The notes under the pieces: model-generated | The model's input: only the letters and a program-made list of their open reading frames with translations | Database searches by the model: none | Told to the model about the DNA's origin: nothing | IMG/VR virus record: IMGVR_UViG_3300037963_006186 | Span: 1 to 64,000 of that record | From: a virus | Length of the DNA stretch: 64,000 bases | Reading direction: 5' to 3' (one strand) | Program-made: the position numbers and the translations under genes | Shown here: in pieces, positions 46,762-55,788 of the stretch | How the letters are laid out: the number at the start of each line of letters is the position of its first letter | Numbering within the stretch: the first letter of the stretch is position 1

Positions 46762-49150
46762 TCGCCGCCTCCAATATTTGTTGAATAGCTGGACCCTGCT
46801 GATCTGGGGGCAGTGTTGCTATTTGGTCGAGTAACTCTATTACTTGGGGTTGCTCTGCGAAGATTTGCCTCATGGACTCAATTGCTTGATCGGGAGGCAT
46901 TTGAGATATCTGAGCAATTATTTCTTCAGGTGAGCCTTGAGCCGCTACTTCTTGTGGTGGAGCTTCCTGTGGAGCTTCCTGTGGAGCTTGCTGTGGGGCT
47001 TGCTGTTGAGCCTGCTGTGGAGCTTGCTGTGGGGGCTTGCTCTCTTCTTGCTCACTTAACTCAGTTTCTAATTCTTCAGGATGAAGGTCTTTTGGTAAGT
47101 CGAATCTATCAGCAAGAACCTGCATATAGTTTTTGGCGATTACTCCTTGTGGTCCACCTTTTGTCGCGGCATCCCAAAGCGCCATGTAAGGTTGCATGAG
47201 AGCAACAAGGTTTTGCTGCATGGCAGCGTCACTGAGTGGCGTCCTCCCGCCCTCGACAAAGCTGATTTCAAAATTGGCATCCAAATCTTCGACCGTAACG
47301 ACCATTTGTTCGTTGCGTTCTCGCAAGATGATTCGTTCTTGTTTGACGACATACTCTTCGCCTTCAGTGCTGACGCCAAGGTCAGATACAACTTCTTCGT
47401 CAACGAACGGCTCTTGAAGTGCTGCAGTGTTGCGAACAAGGGCCATGTTCACCTGTTCTTCTTCACGCTCTGTTTCGGCTTTCTCAATGTCTGCAGTTCT
47501 GCCTGCAAGAGTGGAACCGAGCAGGTTCAACTCCTGCTCTGTCATATCATCGAGTTCTCGTTTATCCGTGATTTGAGAAGCCAAATCTTTGAAGTCATTC
47601 GAATCAACGTCGATTCCTGCAACTTCTGCAAGACTTTTGATTCTAGCTTTATCAAAGACCTCCATCTCTTGTTCAGGTTTTTGTTCCTGCTGATCAGCTT
47701 CTAAAGAATCTTCGTCTTGGGGCGTGGCTCCAACCTCTGATACGCTGACCTGTTGAGCTTCGTAAGCGCCAGCGCTATCGCCATCATCCTGCATACAAGA
47801 GATCAACGCACGAAGCATCAACTCCGTGAGGTTTGCTAACCACTGGTCTTTAATCGCCGCATGAAGACCAAACTCTGACTCTGTATACTGCTGAACCGTT
47901 TCAATTTCAAAAGCAGTCGCCTTAGTAACTATGCCCCTTGAGGCTGGACTGGTGCCGATTACACGCTCTATATCAATCTCAACATCACGAACATACGCCT
48001 GTATGTTGCTTGAGATGGGAGCGTTTGGTATTGGCAAAATAGCGTCACTCAGCGGCCTTTCATAGGCAGAGTCAACCTCAAGTATCAAGCCATCATGACC
48101 CTCTGTTAGTTGAGTCATTTCTTCAGCGTTAAAGGTTCCCTTTCGAGTCACGTATTGGCGGGTGTCTTTACGTGTAGACATGGCCATGTACGACCGATAC
48201 GCATTCAATTCTTTGAACTGTGGCATCAATCGACGAACGTGAGCTATCCCGCGAAGTGGAAACTCGGGCTCATAATTGAATATAAGCGGGACAATATGCG
48301 CCATTGGATCGCCATCATGACGAACAAAAGGCAAGGGTCCAACATAAACGGGCTTTTTCGAGTCATTGCCCTGACCTAAAACATATATCTCTAATCTACC
48401 TTCATACTGGATATCTGGGTTTTTAGGATCTTCATAGTGATCAACAAGATTACAAAACTCTAAAACACGAACAAAGTTGTTGTCTTGTTCAGCAACTTCA
48501 TACCGTTTTCTGTTTTTGTAATCATCACTCACAGAGTCAGACGAAGATAAAAAATCGACCCTTCTGGTACCAGACAAGTCAGATAGTCCGTACTCATCTT
48601 CAACCTCTTGCTTTGGCCGATAGTAAAGATGGCCTCTAAATCTTTCGTCATCAACATCAGAGACTTCAGTATCAAGGAGCATCTCCCAAACGGGAATGAC
48701 TCTCATCCAGACACGATCTAAGGCGCTGCCTCTACCATGGTGGTATCCGACCTTGATTCCCGACCCAGGGTACAAGATAGCTTGCCTCAATGCGGTCATG
48801 ACTCGCTCATGAATCTTGCGACTAGAAAGCATTCTGTTGACTGCAAGTTCAGCCTTTTCAGGATTACCCTTGCCTGCCGGATCCGACCCTAAGATGACTC
48901 TGCTTGCCCTTGGATACAACGCGGACAAATATGATGTAACAACACCCCAAAGCCGGTTGACCTCTATTTCAACCTCGCGCAAACGGCGGTTTCGTTTGGG
49001 TGCATCATCGCCAGTTACGTATTCCCAATACTTAGTAAGATACGTATGTTTATACAGAGACCAATCCTTGCGATTGTTTCTTGCGTAACGATCATGCGCT
49101 CGAACAAACTCATGAATTAACTTCGGACTAATTTGATCTTTTTTCTTCAC
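46748..49150 (-). CDS. Portal protein, 800 aa
   Basis: Forms the dodecameric channel for DNA packaging. GTG start at 49150 overlapping the TerL stop. Contains the stem-like region MTALRQAILYPGSGIKVGYH (about 120), KTELVDHYED-like strand RVLEFCNLVDHYEDPKN and the wing region with REVEIEVNRLWGVVTSYLSA (about residue 60). The C-terminal 100 residues are Gln/Pro/Ala repeats (QQAPQQAQQQAPQQAPQEAP), an unusual tail for a portal. Order TerL then portal then capsid is canonical. Confidence 0.82.
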   Translation of the reverse strand: MKKKDQISPKLIHEFVRAHDRYARNNRKDWSLYKHTYLTKYWEYVTGDDAPKRNRRLREVEIEVNRLWGVVTSYLSALYPRASRVILGSDPAGKGNPEKAELAVNRMLSSRKIHERVMTALRQAILYPGSGIKVGYHHGRGSALDRVWMRVIPVWEMLLDTEVSDVDDERFRGHLYYRPKQEVEDEYGLSDLSGTRRVDFLSSSDSVSDDYKNRKRYEVAEQDNNFVRVLEFCNLVDHYEDPKNPDIQYEGRLEIYVLGQGNDSKKPVYVGPLPFVRHDGDPMAHIVPLIFNYEPEFPLRGIAHVRRLMPQFKELNAYRSYMAMSTRKDTRQYVTRKGTFNAEEMTQLTEGHDGLILEVDSAYERPLSDAILPIPNAPISSNIQAYVRDVEIDIERVIGTSPASRGIVTKATAFEIETVQQYTESEFGLHAAIKDQWLANLTELMLRALISCMQDDGDSAGAYEAQQVSVSEVGATPQDEDSLEADQQEQKPEQEMEVFDKARIKSLAEVAGIDVDSNDFKDLASQITDKRELDDMTEQELNLLGSTLAGRTADIEKAETEREEEQVNMALVRNTAALQEPFVDEEVVSDLGVSTEGEEYVVKQERIILRERNEQMVVTVEDLDANFEISFVEGGRTPLSDAAMQQNLVALMQPYMALWDAATKGGPQGVIAKNYMQVLADRFDLPKDLHPEELETELSEQEESKPPQQAPQQAQQQAPQQAPQEAPQEAPPQEVAAQGSPEEIIAQISQMPPDQAIESMRQIFAEQPQVIELLDQIATLPPDQQGPAIQQILEAASANV

Positions 49151-50715
49151 GAGACCTTCGCTCCGCTCATGACATTAAATGGATTGGTGCGAGCATAATA
49201 TCGCTTCCTGCCTCTCTGGGGAATCTCTTTAGACTGCGGCATTTTTCTTCGATTCCATTCAGCAAGCATCAGAGCATCACAATGATCATCATGGTATCCA
49301 TCTTGTCCTTCGATTTTACCGTTATGCTCTCTTATATGCATCAATTCTTGTACTGTAGACAAATCATTTAAAGTTAAAGAATCACTATTAACCATTTGTC
49401 TTAGATGGGCATATGCTTCTTCTTTGTTACCGCGAGTCGTAGTCCAAAACTTAGGAACCTTGCTGGCCGCTTGACCAGGGGCCGGAGGCTTATGCCATAG
49501 GGGAAGTCCAGCTTTTTGAAACTCACGAATCACAACAGGCCCCGCTCCACCAGTATTGGCTTCAATTAATGAACGTGCTTTGTTGTAATGCATTGCAAGC
49601 TCTACTGCCTTTTGAGCGAAAAGTATCTCTCCGCCCTGGTTCATGGACAATGTAGCAACTTGACGACCATCAGCACTTAAAACCTGGGCTACAGCATAAT
49701 CTCCACCATTACACCAAGACGGGTCCACTCCAACAGAGTAGTTCATGCCTGGATATGGTCTCTCGTAAATCCGAAGCTCACCCTCAACAGGCTTTAGAGA
49801 AGATAAAATCAAATTTAAATAGTCTGTATCAAACCAACTTCCGTCGTGAATAGCAAAGCCGTCTTCAATCGTGAGCGGGTACTCTCTGCGGAATCGACGG
49901 ATACCAATTCCATTCACGCCATGTATTTTATCGTGTCTCCAATACAACTGGCGCATCGTAAGATTATGTTGCTGAGAAAGCTCCCACTCTTCTTGGTCTG
50001 GCTCCCAATTGTCAGGAACGTCAGCCTGATAAGCCAAGTGATCCGACCACTTGAAAAAACGAAAGCGAACAGAGCGATCCCCACGTCTTTTTGCTTCAAT
50101 TGCGCTCAAAACTTTGGAGTGGAAGAGATTGCCGGGTCCGTCAGCAGTAGAAATAATAATGATCTTCTTGTGTGGCCCCTCGTGAAGTGTGGATGTAACA
50201 GACGCCCACACGTCCTCTGCATTGGGCCAGAACGCCAACTCGTCGGCATGTAGACGCTGATACGTCCAACCACGAGCATCACTCTTACCACCAGCAGTCA
50301 TGCATCGGAAACCGGCCATGCTGTCTTTGAAGATCAACTCTCGCTTGTTTGATCTTTCAATCGGTTTCTTCAACATTTGAGGCAATGAACGGTAGTAGTG
50401 GCGAACACGACCAAAAATAGCGTCAGTAGAATCATACGAGTCAGCAACAACCAAACAACGAGCAGGGTCTTGTGTCCAATACAAGTAGTTAAAGTTGTAG
50501 GCTGTGGCTACGGTGGTGTCTCCTATCTGACGCGGCTTGTAGTGGATCACAGTCTCTGCATCAGAACAAAAATCTTCCAGCGCCATCACTTGCTCAGCAA
50601 AGGGTGTATTGAACATCCTCTCTTGCCCTTTTTCATCCACGATCTTCAAGCGACCGATAAACTCACCAGGGCTTTGAGCTAATTGAGCAAGAATCTTTTT
50701 GTCATGTGCATTCAC
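49147..50715 (-). CDS. terL: Terminase large subunit (TerL), 522 aa
   Basis: ATPase and nuclease of DNA packaging. GTG start at 50715 overlapping the upstream stop (TAGTG). Walker A region HYKPRQIGDTTVA (about 57-65, the classical K/R-x-R-Q-x-G-x-T-T type), Walker B HADELAFWP (about 158), coupling motif IIIISTADG, and nuclease acidic residues in SVGVDPSWCNGGDYA (about 325) and the C-terminal YHDDHCDALMLA (about 471). All expected motifs are present and in order, with the usual length. Confidence 0.9.
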   Translation of the reverse strand: MNAHDKKILAQLAQSPGEFIGRLKIVDEKGQERMFNTPFAEQVMALEDFCSDAETVIHYKPRQIGDTTVATAYNFNYLYWTQDPARCLVVADSYDSTDAIFGRVRHYYRSLPQMLKKPIERSNKRELIFKDSMAGFRCMTAGGKSDARGWTYQRLHADELAFWPNAEDVWASVTSTLHEGPHKKIIIISTADGPGNLFHSKVLSAIEAKRRGDRSVRFRFFKWSDHLAYQADVPDNWEPDQEEWELSQQHNLTMRQLYWRHDKIHGVNGIGIRRFRREYPLTIEDGFAIHDGSWFDTDYLNLILSSLKPVEGELRIYERPYPGMNYSVGVDPSWCNGGDYAVAQVLSADGRQVATLSMNQGGEILFAQKAVELAMHYNKARSLIEANTGGAGPVVIREFQKAGLPLWHKPPAPGQAASKVPKFWTTTRGNKEEAYAHLRQMVNSDSLTLNDLSTVQELMHIREHNGKIEGQDGYHDDHCDALMLAEWNRRKMPQSKEIPQRGRKRYYARTNPFNVMSGAKVS

Positions 50716-51278
50716 TACGCCTCACCGGGCTTCATTTTCCAAGAGTCACCGCTTCCACCACTGAAGTAACTTCTCAGTTCCGTCATGGCTTCACTATCGG
50801 CTTGGTCCTTTTTCGCAGCAGCAGAATCAAATCGACTCTTCGCATACTGCCTATATGCCCACTCTTCACCTTCAGTCATCGCATCACGAACACCAGTCCA
50901 ATATTGCGAATCCATCATTCTAAACTCTTCTTCTGAAAGCTCTTTAGTTTCAGGAAACTCAGAGTAAAACCACTCACGAAACCGGCTGTTTTCCTCACAC
51001 CAACGATTCCATATTCGTTCATTGATTCTTGCGCCCTGATACCCTTTCTGGCGAGTAGCCTCGAACCACTCAGACCTGAAAAATCGGTTACGCTTTGCCA
51101 TGCGATAGGCTATTTCTCTAAATTTTTCTTGCTGAACTGATGGCTTGAAGTCATCATCACCGGGCTTCAGCCAATCCTCTACTTCAGGATGGTCAACGTG
51201 ATTGGTCTCATCACTGACCTTTACGTTACACAACCGGCTGAAAAAAACGATGTCCTCGTCTTTAGTATCGTCAGACAT
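50715..51278 (-). CDS. Terminase small subunit-like protein, 187 aa
   Basis: Start ATG 51278 with perfect SD AAAGGAGAAC. Helical and acidic, with Trp/Arg-rich phrases (NRFFRSEWFEATRQKGYQGA, RIWNRWCEENSRFREWFYSE). Located immediately before TerL and overlapping it, the usual place of TerS, but no clear HTH can be shown; the function is inferred from place. Confidence 0.55.
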   Translation of the reverse strand: MSDDTKDEDIVFFSRLCNVKVSDETNHVDHPEVEDWLKPGDDDFKPSVQQEKFREIAYRMAKRNRFFRSEWFEATRQKGYQGARINERIWNRWCEENSRFREWFYSEFPETKELSEEEFRMMDSQYWTGVRDAMTEGEEWAYRQYAKSRFDSAAAKKDQADSEAMTELRSYFSGGSGDSWKMKPGEA

Positions 51279-51296
51279 TTGTTCTCCTTTCAATGC

Positions 51297-51316
51297 ATTA
51301 TCACATACAGAAGGCT
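51297..51316 (-). promoter_or_regulatory. Possible extended -10 promoter
   Basis: On the - strand TGTGATAAT (TG, then GATAAT) lies about 20 bases before the packaging operon ATG at 51278. No good -35. It is a tentative start for the TerS-TerL-portal unit. Confidence 0.3.
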
Positions 51317-51323
51317 TGCCACT

Positions 51324-51494
51324 ATGTCTAAAAAACAAAACAAATCATTTCATGAATTTAATAAAGTTCTTCAACAACTAAAAGAAGAGGGCAAGATTAG
51401 CGATGCTCCGCCCTCTTCAGAACGAGAAGAGCGGAGAGAATACATAACCAAACTAACAAAATTGTTTAAGGAACGTATATATTCCAACGATTAA
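51324..51494 (+). CDS. Small + strand protein inside late block, 56 aa
   Basis: Not recognised. Begins MSKKQNKSFHEFNKVLQQLK, with a helical, basic composition (TKLTKLFKERIYSND at the end). Lies between two - strand genes; its TAA (51492-51494) is interleaved with the SSB stop in the palindrome TTAA. SD weak (AAGG). It could be a small regulatory or DNA-binding peptide transcribed against the late genes, or a chance ORF; composition looks genuine. Confidence 0.5.
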   Translation: MSKKQNKSFHEFNKVLQQLKEEGKISDAPPSSEREERREYITKLTKLFKERIYSND

Positions 51495-51901
51495 AATGGG
51501 ATTCCATTGTCGTCAGTTGGATACGAGCCTTGGTTTGGCGCTCTCGATTGCTGGACACTATCGCCTTGCTGGTCAGATTTAGAACCTAAAAAGCGAATGT
51601 TGTCAGCTACTATTTCTGTTGAGTAGCGATCAGCGCCAGACTTGTCTGTGTACTTGCGCGTTTGAATGCGGCCTTCCACAAACAACTCTTTTCCTTTAGA
51701 GCAAAATTTAGCTACGTTTTCTGCTGATCGGCCCCAAACGGTAATGTTGTGCCACTCTGTATGGTCAATCCACTGATCTCCCTCTTTGCGTCGATCACTG
51801 GTCGCTAACCTCATATTTACGACAGAGGTTCCTCCGCCTGTTGTGCGAAGCTCAGGATCAGCACCTAAACGACCAACCAAGATTGCCTTATTTACACTCA
51901 T
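51491..51901 (-). CDS. ssb: Single-stranded DNA-binding protein, 136 aa
   Basis: Bacterial-type OB fold: MSVNKAILVGRLGADPELRT opening, then DHTEWHNITVWGRSAENVAK (about 46-65) and GKELFVEGRIQTRKYTDKSG, and the acidic tip DDNGIPF that recruits partner proteins. Length is slightly below host SSB (about 178 aa). Surprisingly it is encoded in the late strand among unknown small genes, not in the replication operon. It should coat single strands for replication and RecT recombination. ATG overlaps the upstream stop (ATGA). Confidence 0.9.
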   Translation of the reverse strand: MSVNKAILVGRLGADPELRTTGGGTSVVNMRLATSDRRKEGDQWIDHTEWHNITVWGRSAENVAKFCSKGKELFVEGRIQTRKYTDKSGADRYSTEIVADNIRFLGSKSDQQGDSVQQSRAPNQGSYPTDDNGIPF

Positions 51902-52293
51902 TTTTTCTTCCTATTTTCATATTTGTTGTACCCAATCGCCAACTCACGCTTACGCTCTGCATCAGTCATGTTGGGTTTCTTTTTGTATTGCATCCGCATG
52001 TGTTTCGCCAGAAACTTATCCTCTGACGGATTGCCTTTTTCTTTGTCTGTTTTGACGTAGGTGGGCTTACCCCCGACACCTTGCTTCTTTGAGCGCTTCC
52101 TGCTGCATGCGCTGCTCCTCTCCTCCTTGGTCATGGAGTTTGCTTTGGAGCGTGGGACACACTTTGGGTAGCCGCGCTTTGACTTCTTGGCGGACTTTCT
52201 GCCGCAGGACTGAAACTTACCGCCAGACTTAGGAGCACAGATGTCGACCCAGTCGCCCTTCTTGCCCTTACCAAACCACTCAGTGAGAGACAT
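51898..52293 (-). CDS. Basic phage protein, 131 aa
   Basis: Starts MSLTEWFGKGKKGDWVDICA; the phrase GKFQSCGRKSAKKSKRGYPK with Cys, then CSRKRSKKQG, matches a family found in marine viruses (GDWVDICxPKxxGKxxxCGR). Very Lys-rich, two or three Cys; could be nucleic-acid-binding and packaged. Function unknown. Confidence 0.6.
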   Translation of the reverse strand: MSLTEWFGKGKKGDWVDICAPKSGGKFQSCGRKSAKKSKRGYPKCVPRSKANSMTKEERSSACSRKRSKKQGVGGKPTYVKTDKEKGNPSEDKFLAKHMRMQYKKKPNMTDAERKRELAIGYNKYENRKKK

Positions 52294-52295
52294 GA

Positions 52296-52841
52296 CTAGC
52301 CCTTCCGGTATCCACCGCCACGCTTTTTATAGGTACGAACCAGCCAAGCGTTTGCATATGCACTCGGGTACACATCAAACTTGCGCTTCGCTTCGGCTTT
52401 TACTCGAGCGTACAGTTTTGGGTTGGTGGGGATGTTGCGACTCTTCTTTTTCTTTTTTGGTCCACCGATTTCATCGCCGTAAAAAGGCTGATCGGAAAAC
52501 TTTAAGTCTTCACCAGAGAAGGTGATCAAAAAGCTGGACGGAAGGTCAGATTTAGTTTGATCAGTAAAAAATGTTCTGTCTTTAATCATCTGCTCGACTT
52601 CACGCTTTAGCGCGTCCGATATGAATCCTTCGGCGCAAAGCTGCATAAAAGCAGACGGAGCAGTAGAAAGCTCCTCTTTTACATCCTGGCTAATGTCCAT
52701 TGGCTGTAACGGTCCAGGGCTTCGCTTAAACAAGGCCATGGCTCGTAAACCATCCATCATGTCTATCTCACCCATGGGCTCGCGCTCCTGTAGGTCTTCC
52801 ATCATGAACTCATCCGACATCGCATGATCATAAAAAAACAT
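52296..52841 (-). CDS. Phage protein with PSAYANAW motif, 181 aa
   Basis: ATG 52841 overlaps the upstream stop (TAATG). The C-terminal 45 residues (ARVKAEAKRKFDVYPSAYAN, then AWLVRTYKKRGGGYRKG) match a short domain I recognise in several viral and phage proteins without assigned function. The first half is acidic and Met-rich. Basic end could bind nucleic acid. Confidence 0.65.
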   Translation of the reverse strand: MFFYDHAMSDEFMMEDLQEREPMGEIDMMDGLRAMALFKRSPGPLQPMDISQDVKEELSTAPSAFMQLCAEGFISDALKREVEQMIKDRTFFTDQTKSDLPSSFLITFSGEDLKFSDQPFYGDEIGGPKKKKKSRNIPTNPKLYARVKAEAKRKFDVYPSAYANAWLVRTYKKRGGGYRKG

Positions 52842-53254
52842 TAGTTCACCCTACCTGCCCAAACCTTACAAACTCGGGCTGAAGCACATTTAAAATCAAG
52901 AGCCTGACAATACCCAAGCTCACCAGCCTCAACAGCCATTTCTGGGTCACCTTGATTACCGATTCCCTTTTCAATGCAATCAAGCATTTGAGGAGATCGA
53001 TCAAAAAAAGAACAGTTACCGCAACGCATCTGCATAACGTTTTCAATAGTATCATTGAACAAGTCTGCGTATTGCTGCCAAAACTGTCGATTACCACCCG
53101 TTTCATCAAGTTGAGGATTCGCTGGACCGTACATCTTTGTATCAATCGCATTCTGACGATTCTCAAGGTTCAACTCAAGGTCCTGAGTCGCACGAGGGCA
53201 AGCCTCCGGTTGTCCGGTTTCTCGCATGTTTCGCATGAGCATTGAGTTGAACAT
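52841..53254 (-). CDS. Conserved Cys-rich phage protein, 137 aa
   Basis: Starts MFNSMLMRNMRETGQPEACP. The phrases EACPRATQDLELNLENRQNA, RCGNCSFFDRSPQM and EAGELGYCQALDFKCASARV are typical of a conserved environmental-phage family, with at least six Cys that may bind metal (CGNC, CQ, CASARVC). Unknown function. Separated from the 53257 gene by 2 bases. Confidence 0.68.
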   Translation of the reverse strand: MFNSMLMRNMRETGQPEACPRATQDLELNLENRQNAIDTKMYGPANPQLDETGGNRQFWQQYADLFNDTIENVMQMRCGNCSFFDRSPQMLDCIEKGIGNQGDPEMAVEAGELGYCQALDFKCASARVCKVWAGRVN

Positions 53255-53256
53255 GT

Positions 53257-53829
53257 CTATCGGTACCTTTTTTCTGGTGGTTTAAGTCGAATCACATCAC
53301 CCGGTCGTAGATCATCCAAATCTGCACCGTCATCCACATAAAACTCTGACCCGTCTCCAACTACAATCACTTGTATATTTGTGCCATCGTTCAGCGTTCT
53401 ATTTTCTGTGCTCATAGAAATATCTGAGTTCAATTTGTTCGTAAAAGACTTCGCAGAAGCTGCCTCTGAAAAATCAATTTGAGCGTCTAAATCGTCTTCA
53501 AAATCTCTAAAGTCGGTTTTACTCAAAACCTTTTTTGCGACAGGGACGTATTCTTTGACTTGTTTGTTGTAGAAATCATCCAGACTGTCGAGTTTTGGTG
53601 GCGGCGGTGTTGGACCCACTGTAGTGGTCTTCGATGATGGAGGACGAAGAACACGCTGTGAAGTAGATTTTTTTCCAGTCGACATGGAATCAAGCAACAA
53701 CTCATCGTCAGACGGCGTGACTTTCTCATCAGACGGCATGGCGCTTTCAGGCGAAGAAATACCCATAGGGTTCATGGCGACACCTCCGCCATACACCCGC
53801 TTTGCCTCCGATGTGTCCCGAATCGACAT
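53257..53829 (-). CDS. Unknown protein, 190 aa
   Basis: Not recognised. Start ATG 53829 overlaps the stop of the previous gene by one base and has SD AAGGTGAAGGG; a longer frame to 53859 is less likely. The N-terminal half is Ser/Pro-rich and disordered (VLRPPSSKTTTVGPTPPPPK); the C-terminus is acidic with a beta-strand block (NIQVIVVGDGSEFYVDDGAD) and ends RLKPPEKRYR. Perhaps a structural linker. Confidence 0.6.
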   Translation of the reverse strand: MSIRDTSEAKRVYGGGVAMNPMGISSPESAMPSDEKVTPSDDELLLDSMSTGKKSTSQRVLRPPSSKTTTVGPTPPPPKLDSLDDFYNKQVKEYVPVAKKVLSKTDFRDFEDDLDAQIDFSEAASAKSFTNKLNSDISMSTENRTLNDGTNIQVIVVGDGSEFYVDDGADLDDLRPGDVIRLKPPEKRYR

Positions 53830-54128
53830 CAGCCCTTCACCTTCGATCCCGCCCGCCATTGGAAACAGGACCAGTATTTTGCAGTCAGCTTGTTTTTAGC
53901 AGCAGGCTTGTCGCATCCATGACGTGACCTAAAGTTCTTTCGAGCCTTGGGGTTGTCACGTCTAATCGCCATCTTGGCATCGCCAAAGCGAATGACTTTC
54001 TTCTTGCCACCAGAGCTAGCGACAACCACAAACTTTTTCTTACCATACCCAGGCTCGCCTTTGCGGATGCGTCTAGGCTTGTTGGTTTTCATGCCACCTT
54101 TTAACAATGAATCCGCTGACTGGGCCAT
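53829..54128 (-). CDS. Basic conserved phage protein, 99 aa
   Basis: Starts MAQSADSLLKGGMKTNKPRR. The phrase KKFVVVASSGGKKKVIRFGD then AKMAIRRDNPKARKNFRSRH and CDKPAAKNKLTAKYWSC matches a marine phage family (RFGDxxMxIRRDxPxRRxxFRxRHxCD). Highly basic with two Cys and a His; may be nucleic-acid-binding or head-associated. Function unknown. Confidence 0.68.
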   Translation of the reverse strand: MAQSADSLLKGGMKTNKPRRIRKGEPGYGKKKFVVVASSGGKKKVIRFGDAKMAIRRDNPKARKNFRSRHGCDKPAAKNKLTAKYWSCFQWRAGSKVKG

Positions 54129-54129
54129 C

Positions 54130-54555
54130 TTACATTCCGTACTTGGACTTGCCGCGCTTCATGTATGGGTTTCCTGATTCACCCTTCATGCCTTTTGCAA
54201 TGTCTGCAACGCGCTTAGATTGGTTTCCATGAAGCTTGGATGCCTTGCCCAGTTGCGCGGAGACCTCTTCAAGGTCTTCTTTCGGTCCACCCACCTCATT
54301 ATACTTCATTTTATGGCCGCCCCTTTCGCTCAACCGTGGCAAACCTTGAAGACCGCTTCGGTTCAAAAAATTTCCCAAAGACTCTTTTGCTTTCTTGCGA
54401 TCCTCTTCCGTAGGCGCAGCGGGTGAACCTAATTCCGACTCGACATTTTCTTTTAAGCTTTTGTTGGCCATTGGTGGATTTCGATATCGTTTCTCGAGAA
54501 CGTATCGACCTTCCGCTAAGGCTTTTTCCATTTTTCTTTTTTTGTCAGGATCCAT
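54130..54555 (-). CDS. Hypothetical Lys-rich protein, 141 aa
   Basis: Not recognised. Starts MDPDKKRKMEKALAEGRYVL; charged helices (EDRKKAKESLGNFLNRSGLQ) and a Gly/Lys tail (MKGESGNPYMKRGKSKYGM). The tail motif resembles those of particle-bound DNA-packaging proteins. One base separates it from the 53829 gene. Confidence 0.6.
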   Translation of the reverse strand: MDPDKKRKMEKALAEGRYVLEKRYRNPPMANKSLKENVESELGSPAAPTEEDRKKAKESLGNFLNRSGLQGLPRLSERGGHKMKYNEVGGPKEDLEEVSAQLGKASKLHGNQSKRVADIAKGMKGESGNPYMKRGKSKYGM

Positions 54556-54580
54556 GTTTTATTCCTATGTCTAAAATCGC

Positions 54581-55768
54581 TTAACGGGGCATCTCATAAA
54601 TAGGATCACCTTCAATTAAAATCCCTTGTTGAAGCACGTCCCTTTCCACATCTTCTTTTTCTCGCTTTGCAAACTCCATGGCTTCTGCATGACCGAGAAG
54701 AAAAATTAATCCAGGGTCATCAACCTGTGCAGCGCCCATGCCACTATAATTTTTTACAATGTCTCGTCGAACTGCGTCTGCATCGTACGATAAGTTCATC
54801 AAATCATCAGCAAGGTTTGGTTTTTCGCCTCGCAAATTAAGACCAGCCCTAAAGCCTTGATCATATGATGGAGTGCTTCGTATATCTGCCAACAAAGAAG
54901 ATTCTGTCATCGTATCGAAAGGAGGCCTTCCTTCTAAGTCTTTCAATTCAGATGAGGCACGAAAGTTTGTCTCTGTTTCAGCATCTTTAGCTGCTTGCTG
55001 ATCCAGCAATGATTGTTGATATCTTGATGCCGCAGTTGGGTCTCTTGGAAGCCTGTAAGTTTGACCGCCAATAGAAACCTCAGAACCGGGAACTGCTTCT
55101 TGTTCAACAATCGGCATCGATGGTTTCATGTCGATTTCTGCATCCATAATGTCGTCACGATCGCTGAAGTTCATAACTTCAGCATCGTTAGATCTTTTGG
55201 TTGGACGGGATGCCAAAAGTTTTCGCATATCAGCCCTCATCCGCTGTTTCATACTTTCAGAGGGGCTAAAAAAGCCATTAAGCGCTTCGGTTACTTCAGC
55301 TTCAGAGGGTTGGTCTTTGGTTGGACGGGATACCAGCGGTGATGACCCGAAACTTTCAAAGTTGCTCATGTCCATCAAAAACCCAAGTAGAGACAACTTT
55401 TGGTTTTCATCCAAATCGGAGGAGTAAATATTTTTAGCAACCTGAGAAGCGGTAACACGACTTTCAGAGGGGCTAAAAAAGTCATTAAGCGCTCGTTTTC
55501 TCATACGACTCATTAGCGGTTCGGTTACTTCAGCTTCAGAGGGTTGGTATTTGGTTGGAGACACGTCTAAATCATCTTCATAAATAATACGGAAGCGTTC
55601 CTTTAAATTCTCAAGACGGGGGTTTCTGGATAGAGCACCCTTCGCCCTTTCAAGCTCCTCATACCCTCGCGTGCTAAGTTCACCTTCTGCCGCCTTGCGG
55701 CTCAGGAAAAAGTACCGACCCAAAAGCTCTGCTTCACCAACCGATACTCGATCTGTTCCTCTACTCAT
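54581..55768 (-). CDS. Unknown protein with internal repeats, 395 aa
   Basis: Not recognised. Strong SD AAGGAGTTAAGACAC. Contains two full copies and one partial copy of a motif (SPTKYQPSEAEVTEPL then FFSPSES; SRPTKDQPSEAEVTEAL then FFSPSES; SRPTKRSNDAEV) between residues about 70 and 205. The C-terminal half has helices (LLDQQAAKDAETETNFRASS). No membrane segment. Likely a structural or virion-cargo protein near the 1449-aa polyvalent protein. Confidence 0.6.
   Translation of the reverse strand: MSRGTDRVSVGEAELLGRYFFLSRKAAEGELSTRGYEELERAKGALSRNPRLENLKERFRIIYEDDLDVSPTKYQPSEAEVTEPLMSRMRKRALNDFFSPSESRVTASQVAKNIYSSDLDENQKLSLLGFLMDMSNFESFGSSPLVSRPTKDQPSEAEVTEALNGFFSPSESMKQRMRADMRKLLASRPTKRSNDAEVMNFSDRDDIMDAEIDMKPSMPIVEQEAVPGSEVSIGGQTYRLPRDPTAASRYQQSLLDQQAAKDAETETNFRASSELKDLEGRPPFDTMTESSLLADIRSTPSYDQGFRAGLNLRGEKPNLADDLMNLSYDADAVRRDIVKNYSGMGAAQVDDPGLIFLLGHAEAMEFAKREKEDVERDVLQQGILIEGDPIYEMPR
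55255..55559. repeat. Duplicated coding blocks within the 54581 gene
   Basis: A 40-nt block (55286-55325) recurs at 55520-55559 with one mismatch, and a 31-nt block (55255-55285) recurs at 55462-55492 with one mismatch. A shorter third copy lies near 55195-55215. These encode the FFSPSES/EAEVTE repeats. Confidence 0.85.
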
Positions 55769-55788
55769 GTGTCTTAACTCCTTAGAAC

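Noticed and set aside
49147-50715. Defective Walker A in TerL (no GKS/T)
   Set aside because: KPRQIGDTT is the normal variant P-loop of large terminases, so it is not an anomaly.
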